Positions 54,192 through 60,062 of a DNA stretch of 60,062 nt are shown in pieces. Numbering within the stretch: the stretch's first letter is position 1; every line of letters begins with the position of its first letter. A program made the position numbers and the translations under genes. The notes beneath the pieces are model-generated. The model was not told the DNA's origin. It saw nothing but the letters and a program-made list of their open reading frames with translations, and ran no database searches. Source of the DNA: Clostridiaceae bacterium. Its GTDB lineage: Bacteria; Bacillota; Clostridia; Acetivibrionales; DUMB01. The stretch is taken from contig DUMB01000024.1 in the NCBI GenBank assembly GCA_012840085.1, positions 1-60,062 on the forward strand, in the 5' to 3' direction.

Positions 54192-55679
54192 ATGAGCGTA
54201 TTAGAAACCCGCAATATTGTTAAAACATACCCGGGGACAATTGCATTAAACGATGTATCTGTTTCTTTTGAAAGTGGTAAGGTACATGCACTGGTTGGAA
54301 AAAATGGTTCAGGAAAATCAACATTAGTGAAAATATTTTCCGGTGCCATAGAACCTACCCGGGGTGAAATTTTGATTGATGGAGTTCGGATGAATTTCAG
54401 TGATCCGAGGGACGCCTTTGCAAAAGGGATTGCAACGGTGTACCAGGAACTTAGTCTCGTTCCGGGATTGACGGTAGCTGAAAATATCCTTATTGGACGG
54501 CTGCCTATGAGAGGACGGTTTGTTGATTGGAAAAAGACATTCGCCATAGCAGATGAGTTGCTTAAAGAAATGAATGTCGATATTCCGCCTGACGAGGTAG
54601 TTTATAACCTAAGCGTATGGCAATGTCAGATGGTGGAAATTGTAAAGGCAATGAGCTTCAGACCTAAAGTACTTCAGCTTGATGAACCGACATCCGCTCT
54701 TGCACAACATGAGATCCAGGCATTGTTTAAAATGATACGCGAACTTAAGAAAAAGGATGTTGTAATTATTTATGTAACACACCGGCTTCATGAGCTCTGG
54801 CAGATTGCTGACACATGCACTGTGCTGCGGGACGGTTGCCTTATAGGTACTATCCCGATGCAAGAAGCAACCCACAAAGATATCATCAAAATGATGTTCG
54901 GTGATGTGGAAATTCATACACGGCCTCATGACCTTAAAGTCGAGGATGATGTTGTTCTGGAAGTAAAAGATCTTACGCGGAAGAATAAATTTGAAAATAT
55001 ATCTTTTAGATTAAAAAAGGGCGAGATATTGGGCATTGCAGGTATGTTGGGATCAGGAAGAACCGAGCTCTTAAAATCTATTTTTGGCGCTGACCCCTTT
55101 GACAGCGGTGAGATATATATAAACGGACAGCGCATCTTTTCACCCAGCCCTGTAAAAATGAAGAAGGCCGGTCTTGCATTGACATCGGAGGATCGAAAGC
55201 ATGAAGGACTTAACCAAATTGCTTCTATTAAAGACAATTTGTGCATTGCAAGTCTGGACCTTATAGCAAAAGGTGCGTTTATACAAAAGCATAGGGAGAA
55301 TGAATTTGCTCAGCGTCAGGTAAATGAACTTAATATAAAGGTTTCCGATATAAGAGATTCAGTTTCCTCGCTCTCAGGTGGAAATCAGCAAAAGGTGGTT
55401 GTCGGAAACTGGCTTAATACAAATCCAAAAGTGATTTTTTTTGATGAACCTTCGCGTGGTATAGACGTCAAAGCAAAGCAGCAGATATTTCAGATTATTT
55501 GGGAACAGTCACGAAAAGGTGTGTCAAGCATTATGGTTTCATCAGAACTTGAAGAATTGTTGGAGGTTTGCCACCGGATATTGATTATGCGTGAAGGACG
55601 CATTGTAGGAGAAATTAAGCCAGAAGAGGTTAAGATTGAGGAATTATACTCGTTATGTATGGGAGGAGAAAAGAATTGA
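54192..55679 (+). CDS. Sugar ABC transporter ATPase, two-domain RbsA/MglA type
   Basis: The 495-residue protein holds two fused ABC domains. The first (~1-235) has Walker A GKNGSGKSTLV, Walker B VLQLDEPTSAL and an unusual signature LSVWQCQMVEIVKAM. The second (~245-490) has the degenerate GMLGSGRTELLK in place of Walker A, LSGGNQQKVVVGNWL and FFDEPSRGIDV. This asymmetry is normal for the RbsA/MglA/XylG group. It powers the permease encoded next. ATG 54192 follows TGAGGT at 8 bases; the GTG at 54177 would lie inside that site. An own promoter with the shared element precedes it. Confidence 0.95.
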   Translation: MSVLETRNIVKTYPGTIALNDVSVSFESGKVHALVGKNGSGKSTLVKIFSGAIEPTRGEILIDGVRMNFSDPRDAFAKGIATVYQELSLVPGLTVAENILIGRLPMRGRFVDWKKTFAIADELLKEMNVDIPPDEVVYNLSVWQCQMVEIVKAMSFRPKVLQLDEPTSALAQHEIQALFKMIRELKKKDVVIIYVTHRLHELWQIADTCTVLRDGCLIGTIPMQEATHKDIIKMMFGDVEIHTRPHDLKVEDDVVLEVKDLTRKNKFENISFRLKKGEILGIAGMLGSGRTELLKSIFGADPFDSGEIYINGQRIFSPSPVKMKKAGLALTSEDRKHEGLNQIASIKDNLCIASLDLIAKGAFIQKHRENEFAQRQVNELNIKVSDIRDSVSSLSGGNQQKVVVGNWLNTNPKVIFFDEPSRGIDVKAKQQIFQIIWEQSRKGVSSIMVSSELEELLEVCHRILIMREGRIVGEIKPEEVKIEELYSLCMGGEKN

Positions 55680-56707
55680 AAACGAATGAATTAGGGCTAA
55701 ATACAAATAAATTAAATACGAATAAATTAAACAGGTCTAAACTTAATATAAAAAAGATAACAAACAAATATATGCTTGAAATCATCCTTTTATCTATTGT
55801 AATTATAATGACGTTTACTTCGCGTGGGTTTTTTACTACGGCTAATCTGCTCAACATACTTAGGAATATGTCATTGCAAGGCGTAATTGCTTTTGGAATG
55901 ACAATGGTAATTATCGCAGGGGAGATAGACCTTTCGATAGGTTCAACAGTTGCGCTGAGTGGCGTTATTATCGCGCTGACTACCGGTAGACTTGAAAAGG
56001 CAGGCATCATGCCGATGGAACAAGGTGTCTGGATAGGCATTCTGTTAGCCTTTATAGCTGCGGGACTTTTCGGGTTGTTTAACGGTTTCCTTCTTACAAA
56101 ATTTAAAATGCCCTCTTTTATCATAACGCTTGCCATGCTGAATGCTTTATACGGTTTAGCCGCAGTTTTATCAAAAGGCTTTCCAGTCACCACTCTGCCG
56201 AAATGGTACGATGTATTCGGAGCAGGACAAGTATTTGGAGTAATACCCGTACCGGCCATTATACTGCTTGCTGTTTTTGCAATTGTATTTATAGTTATGA
56301 CTTATACAAAATTTGGCCGTTCAGTATATGCAGTGGGTGGGAACCCTGAAGCTGCACGACTTTCCGGTATTAATGTAAAATTTGTTAAAATTGTATGCCT
56401 GGTTGTAGTTCAGCTTTGTGCAGCGTTAAGCGGTTTGCTTGTTTCTTCGCAGGTTATGTCCGGTGCGTTCTCTTTCGGAAGAGGATGGGAAATGACGGCC
56501 ATTTCATCTGCCATTATCGGCGGAGCAAGTCTATCGGGTGGTATCGGTAAGGTCTGGGGTACATTGGTAGGTTTAATAATACTAGGTGTTATCAACAATT
56601 CAATGACGCTTTTAGGTGTAGATGAATATGTACAGTATATTGTCCGTGGACTTCTAATACTTATCGCAGTGCTTATTAACACTATACAAACACAGAAGAA
56701 GGACTGA
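55676..56707 (+). CDS. Sugar ABC transporter permease, RbsC type
   Basis: The ~343-residue membrane protein belongs to the BPD_transp_2 family, with about nine or ten hydrophobic segments. It has GMTMVIIAGEIDLSIGSTVALSG, the VGGNPEAARLSGINV coupling loop and GRGWEMTAISSAIIGGASLSGGIGKVWGTL. A TTG start at 55676 is preferred: GGGAGGAG precedes it by 7 bases, and it overlaps the ATPase stop (TTGA), a coupling arrangement. The ATG at 55655 would add 7 residues. The N-terminus carries a short repeat NTNKLNTNKLNRSKLN. A strong terminator follows. The system lacks its own monosaccharide kinase here. Confidence 0.93.
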   Translation: MKTNELGLNTNKLNTNKLNRSKLNIKKITNKYMLEIILLSIVIIMTFTSRGFFTTANLLNILRNMSLQGVIAFGMTMVIIAGEIDLSIGSTVALSGVIIALTTGRLEKAGIMPMEQGVWIGILLAFIAAGLFGLFNGFLLTKFKMPSFIITLAMLNALYGLAAVLSKGFPVTTLPKWYDVFGAGQVFGVIPVPAIILLAVFAIVFIVMTYTKFGRSVYAVGGNPEAARLSGINVKFVKIVCLVVVQLCAALSGLLVSSQVMSGAFSFGRGWEMTAISSAIIGGASLSGGIGKVWGTLVGLIILGVINNSMTLLGVDEYVQYIVRGLLILIAVLINTIQTQKKD

Positions 56708-56745
56708 GTTTAAAATACTGGTTCAAAATACTGAATTAAAAAAAC

Positions 56746-56775
56746 AAAAAAGCAGGGAGTGGTCCCTGCTTTTTT
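56746..56775. terminator. Bidirectional intrinsic terminator
   Basis: AAAAAGCAGGGA pairs with TCCCTGCTTTTTT around a 4-base loop (56751-56758/56763-56770 core), T-rich on both strands. It separates the ABC importer from the convergent ECF sigma operon. Confidence 0.9.
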
Positions 56776-56819
56776 GTTTTATCGTTGCCATTAAATATAA
56801 ACTATAGAAAGTTTTAATC

Positions 56820-57383
56820 CTATAAGATTGGTGTTTTAAGTCCCACATATCCGTTAAGCAGCGCCAGCACAACAATTATGATTCCTATCACGATAAATGC
56901 CCCGAACATCCTGCCGCCTTTCAGGCCAGCTACTTCTTTTAAGAAGACGATATATAGGATCGTTTTCCATATCAGCAGGCCGACAAATACAATGCTCAGC
57001 AGAATACCCCAAATGCTGTTGTTCCAGAAAACAGTAAAGTAAACTTCGCTGAAAACTACGGCAATGGAGCACAGCAGGTTGGGAAAGAAGGTCAGGCTCC
57101 ATGTCTGAAGATAAGCTTTAAGAGGAGTTTTGCTGCCAAACAATTTGCAAAAAAGCCAAAGCGCAGTACATATCGCGAGATAACTGGCACTTCCCCACAA
57201 GGTGGTGAGCATCATTGAAAAAATATCCGGAGCAGAGTACCAGGCACAGGCGAACCAGGTTAACAGCGGCGCAAAGACCGTGTTGATCAATATGGTGGAT
57301 GCAACGAGAACCCATGCTCCCGTTTTGTTTTTATTGCGAAATGCATCAATCGGATGATTTAATGCTTCAATAAAGAGATTCAT
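56820..57383 (-). CDS. Yip1-like membrane protein
   Basis: The 187-residue protein has about five hydrophobic segments and an N-terminal amphipathic helix FIEALNHPIDAFR that is typical of bacterial Yip1-domain proteins. It is the last gene of the sigma operon, 4 bases after the small membrane protein gene. Its role is unknown; ECF operons often contain such membrane partners for envelope stress. Confidence 0.7.
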   Translation of the reverse strand: MNLFIEALNHPIDAFRNKNKTGAWVLVASTILINTVFAPLLTWFACAWYSAPDIFSMMLTTLWGSASYLAICTALWLFCKLFGSKTPLKAYLQTWSLTFFPNLLCSIAVVFSEVYFTVFWNNSIWGILLSIVFVGLLIWKTILYIVFLKEVAGLKGGRMFGAFIVIGIIIVVLALLNGYVGLKTPIL

Positions 57384-57387
57384 TCTA

Positions 57388-57645
57388 CTAACCTCCCAAT
57401 ATCTTGAGTACCAAATTCGTGTATTCCCTTCCCCAGATCATGGTGCATAACACCGCCTGCACTGTGGAAAGACCTAACGCGAAGCGCCAGGGATACGCAG
57501 CAATCAACCTGTATAATTTTTCAGCGGGTGAGGATTTATATATTCGGTACTCAGACAATATATGAGCAAGCATTTTTTCCTTCTGCTGTTCTGTTGGCAA
57601 CGAAGCATTTTTTAATACGGCGTAAGTCCCTTTATCTTTTTTCAT
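57388..57645 (-). CDS. Small membrane protein, possible anti-sigma factor
   Basis: The 85-residue protein has a cytosolic charged part (~1-45, TEQQKEKMLAHILSEYRIYK) and one or two short hydrophobic parts (~46-80, YPWRFALGLSTVQAVLCTMIWG). It overlaps the sigma gene stop by 4 bases (ATGA), which points to coupled translation. That position and topology fit an anti-sigma factor, but there is no zinc HxxxCxxC motif, and no homology is claimed. Confidence 0.6.
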   Translation of the reverse strand: MKKDKGTYAVLKNASLPTEQQKEKMLAHILSEYRIYKSSPAEKLYRLIAAYPWRFALGLSTVQAVLCTMIWGREYTNLVLKILGG

Positions 57646-58196
57646 AAGACAAAACCCCCCCTCTTCTGAGCTGCCTGATATTCTTTGATGAAAGAATTTT
57701 TTGCCCTTTGCAGCATACTCTCTATAGCTTTTGCGGACTTACCAGTCATTTTTGCAATCTGCTTAACACTTTTACCGTCAACATATTTAAGAATCAGGAC
57801 AATTCTATAATGCGCGGGGATTCTGTTTAAGCAGTTACAGACCAGTTGGCTTTCAAGAGCCGACTCAATAATAGTTTCATCATCCTGTCCAGGGTTGCTC
57901 AGATCCTGAGCGAGCGGATTATTTATGTCAACAAGCTCAAACTTTTGTCGGTACTGCTTTCGATAAAAGTCATAGAGCTTATTTCTGGCAATTCTGAATA
58001 CCCATGTTCTGTTCGAGCACAATCCCTTGAACCCGCTCATGCCTTTGAACACGTCAAGAAATATATCCTGCGTTATATCTTCCGCCAGTGCGGTGTCCAT
58101 TCCCGTTCGGAGGAAAACATACTGGTAGATTTCGTTGACAAAATCCTGATACAACGATATGAACTTCTCTTCCTTCCGGTTATCAGCAATATTCAT
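57642..58196 (-). CDS. ECF-type RNA polymerase sigma factor
   Basis: The 184-residue protein has region 2 (EIYQYVFLRTGMDTALAEDITQDIFLDVFKGMSGFKG, then RTWVFRIARNKLYDFYRK) and region 4 (CLNRIPAHYRIVLILKYVDGKSVKQIAKMTGKSAKAIESMLQRAK), complete for an ECF sigma. It lies between a lipoprotein gene (stop 10 bases upstream) and a small membrane protein gene (4-base overlap). The operon likely responds to an envelope signal. Confidence 0.93.
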   Translation of the reverse strand: MNIADNRKEEKFISLYQDFVNEIYQYVFLRTGMDTALAEDITQDIFLDVFKGMSGFKGLCSNRTWVFRIARNKLYDFYRKQYRQKFELVDINNPLAQDLSNPGQDDETIIESALESQLVCNCLNRIPAHYRIVLILKYVDGKSVKQIAKMTGKSAKAIESMLQRAKNSFIKEYQAAQKRGGFVL

Positions 58197-58206
58197 TGGA
58201 CTATCC

Positions 58207-58617
58207 TCATTTCTCGACTATAGAAAGCTCCTTTGAAGCCAGAATAAAGTCTTTATAACTCACTTGAAATTTCAATGTACCGGCTGTAACCTTGTCTCCT
58301 TCCAGAGAAAAAACAATTATGCCTTTTCTGTTGGTAGGTAGTTTTTCTGTATCGGTTTTTACTTCATTCCCGTTGATAAACCACGTTGAGGTGTACTCCA
58401 TTCCCTTTGGAGATTCAATAAAGTATACGCTGGCATAAATGTTCTGTCCTGCTGACAGCTGTTCGGGCTGCCCTGCATTCTCTAAATCGCTCAGCTCGGT
58501 ATATTTCCGGTCAGAAACAATTAAGCCCGCAACAGTATTGGATTCGCAACCAGTAATGACAAGAGCAATTAATGTTATTAAAGCAAGAAAAAATAAGTAA
58601 TTTCTATGCGTTTTCAT
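58207..58617 (-). CDS. Small lipoprotein leading the sigma operon
   Basis: The 136-residue protein has a lipoprotein signal (LIALVITGC, Cys 24) followed by one beta-sandwich of ~110 residues (IYASVYFIESPKGMEYTSTWFINGNEVKTDTE). I do not recognise its family. ATG 58617 follows GGAGGG. A TATAAT box lies at 58649-58644 (minus strand) with a poor -35. As first gene before the sigma factor it may be a sensor or a target product. Confidence 0.75.
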   Translation of the reverse strand: MKTHRNYLFFLALITLIALVITGCESNTVAGLIVSDRKYTELSDLENAGQPEQLSAGQNIYASVYFIESPKGMEYTSTWFINGNEVKTDTEKLPTNRKGIIVFSLEGDKVTAGTLKFQVSYKDFILASKELSIVEK

Positions 58618-59194
58618 ATATGAAACCCTCCGTATTCACAATAATTATACTCGTCCTGACGCCTAAAGTCTAAATATGAAATAGTAAAAATCACTCGCTG
58701 TTTTTTATCTCCTGGGACCAATGAAAAACACTACCGGGCGCCTCTAAAAAGATAGTCGTATTTTGATTAAAAATCCTTCGAATATATAAATTGATTTATC
58801 TCAAGGTGCTGTGATTTTACATCATTAGATATTCCGCACATGGCATTTTCTTTGTCTATTTTGTTGTAGCAAGCTAAAAAGTCTAAATAGTTATGAAATT
58901 GAATTTCTGCACTCTCTTGTTTCCGAGTAATTGTTCATTGATTTGGGTGCATTAACTTGATTGACATAAGTGATAGGTAGAATATCCTATTGAGAGAAAG
59001 CACCAAACTATTATTTGATAGAAAGTGTTTATATATTTAATTTGAAGGGTTTTGAAATTTCAGTAACGGGGTGGACATTAATTTTTTATATCAGCATTTT
59101 TATATTCCTTTACCATTTAAATGGAGAATCAGCTTATTGAAATAGATATAAATTTTTTCTGCCTTTTAACCTAAAACTTGATATTTAAGGCAGA
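58618..59194. other. AT-rich gene-free spacer
   Basis: Apart from the TATAAT box at 58644-58649 (minus strand) nothing clear was found: no open frame with ribosome site, no hairpin with T-run. Confidence 0.5.
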
Positions 59195-59659
59195 TTAATC
59201 AATAATTAAGTAGCCTTCTTCATCCAGTTTCTGTTCAAATCCAAAGAATGTCATTTCCACAAGGCAATGAGCAATAATGTTTGGGGGTGATAGTTTGGCT
59301 AAGGTGTCTTCATCAATATAAAAACCAAGCCATTTTTCAAAGCCACAATTAACTATAGAATAACCACACCATTCATCATCTTTCCCAGAAACATCAAAGT
59401 AAAGCTCTTCATCATTCTCATCAAAGCTGTCTGGACAATAGTAATCATCATTCCCATCATCCTTAAATACATTGATGTAAATGTACATGTTTTTGCTATT
59501 GTCAGTAGGTTTTAGTGTTGCTAGCTTCTCATATAAGTCCTTATATTTGTCTTTATAGTTATCTATAGTAACTTCAGCTCTAATCTCATAATGTCTTGCT
59601 ATGCATTCCCATACTTGATTGAAGTCTGTATCCATGATTAACTGTTTTAAAGTAACCAT
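59195..59659 (-). CDS. Acidic hypothetical protein (DUF6557-like)
   Basis: The ~154-residue soluble, acidic protein starts MVTLKQLIMDTDFNQVWECIARHY and ends with LVEMTFFGFEQKLDEEGYLIID. The alternation VEMTFFGF and the central acidic strands resemble small Firmicutes proteins I recall as DUF6557. Such single genes are sometimes immunity proteins, but no toxin gene is beside it. ATG 59659 or 59662 may be used; both follow GGAGGT closely. Confidence 0.65.
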   Translation of the reverse strand: MVTLKQLIMDTDFNQVWECIARHYEIRAEVTIDNYKDKYKDLYEKLATLKPTDNSKNMYIYINVFKDDGNDDYYCPDSFDENDEELYFDVSGKDDEWCGYSIVNCGFEKWLGFYIDEDTLAKLSPPNIIAHCLVEMTFFGFEQKLDEEGYLIID

Positions 59660-59662
59660 CAT

Positions 59663-60062
59663 GACCTCCAGAACTATAAAGAAAAGATTCTTACTAAATT
59701 ACTCTTACGATATTATTTATACGGTTCTTCCGTAACTTTTGAATGACTAAATAATGATTTCGTATTATACGGTAATACCCACTGCTGCTTTTGATTCCAT
59801 GTTGTCATAAATAATCACAAGAAACTTACTAAGGAAGAAGAAGTCTCTTTGAAGAACATTATACAATAAGTTTGCACAGAATTCATTGAAAAGATTTAAA
59901 ATTTGTGTCAGGAGTAATAATAAATACACTATATGATCTTAGAGTAAAATTATCGTAGGCAAATTAAATAAAAATATGGGAAGAACCCAAAATAGGTCTT
60001 CCCATAATCACGATTTTCCTGTAGTTTGAGAATTGACAAGAAACCAAACGAAAGGGATCGTG
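59663..60062. other. Gene-free right end of window
   Basis: No supported gene is seen. A terminator-like hairpin near the end (listed) probably belongs to a gene outside the window. Confidence 0.5.
59976..60005 (-). terminator. Terminator-like hairpin for a minus-strand gene beyond the window
   Basis: ATGGGAAGA.CC (59976-59987) pairs with GGTCTTCCCAT (about 59995-60005), one bulge. On the minus strand ATTTTTATTT follows, so it would end a transcript entering from the right. Confidence 0.6.

Overview
This is a 60 kb chromosomal window from a low-GC, saccharolytic, fermentative Firmicute. It is most likely an anaerobic clostridium of the Ruminiclostridium/Acetivibrio (cellulosome-forming) type. 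That placement rests on gene content only: S-layer homology (SLH) proteins, cohesin and dockerin modules, bifunctional AdhE with L-lactate dehydrogenase, KtrAB, ECF-type transporter subunits with riboswitches, AT-rich spacers and GTG/TTG starts behind strong Shine-Dalgarno sites. No rRNA, tRNA, CRISPR array, transposase gene or prophage was seen.

Layout. 1-5.4 kb: tail of an Fn3 exoprotein, two small genes, and a BlaI repressor/M56 sensor pair with twin operators. 5.9-10.9 kb: fermentation block. adhE (with a co-directional phosphotransferase gene) and ldh are divergent, and the shared spacer carries two good matches to the Rex operator. 11-16.6 kb: a fused ABC-FtsX exporter, a PflX-like radical SAM protein and ktrBA. 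16.9-21.3 kb: a sigma region-2-only protein, then an OmpR/histidine kinase/lipoprotein cluster. 21.5-25.9 kb: zinc alcohol dehydrogenase, YjbQ, a GH18-SLH protein, and queT behind a preQ1-I riboswitch. 26-35.6 kb: Na/Pi cotransporter, a PPC/stalk-domain exoprotein, thiT behind a TPP riboswitch, an FAD oxidoreductase and a YyaL-type thioredoxin-domain protein.

36.2-56.7 kb is the standout region: an apparently complete surface glycan-use locus. It encodes a YesN/YesM-type two-component system, a sugar-binding lipoprotein, a cell-surface cohesin-SLH anchor, and a ~2480-residue secreted GH38 alpha-mannosidase-like enzyme with four F5/8C (CBM32-like) modules, its own cohesin, a FIVAR-like helical module and a dockerin. 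Two tandem membrane-anchored paralogues with degenerate gluzincin (HExxH) motifs follow, then an RbsA/RbsC-like ABC importer. Three promoters in this locus (before the kinase, the binding protein and the ABC ATPase) carry an identical 15-bp element starting exactly 25 bp upstream of the -35 box. This is a strong candidate operator for the YesN-type regulator. The parts fit one model: sensing, surface-anchored degradation of a mannose-containing glycan, and uptake. The substrate and the role of the pseudo-peptidases are inferred, not shown.

56.8-60 kb: an ECF sigma operon (lipoprotein, sigma factor, small membrane protein, Yip1-like protein) and a small acidic hypothetical protein.

A second theme runs through the window. 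Many intergenic spacers carry their own short tandem arrays (12-26 bp units, different in each spacer). Several proteins carry matching short in-frame duplications. This suggests active slippage duplication.
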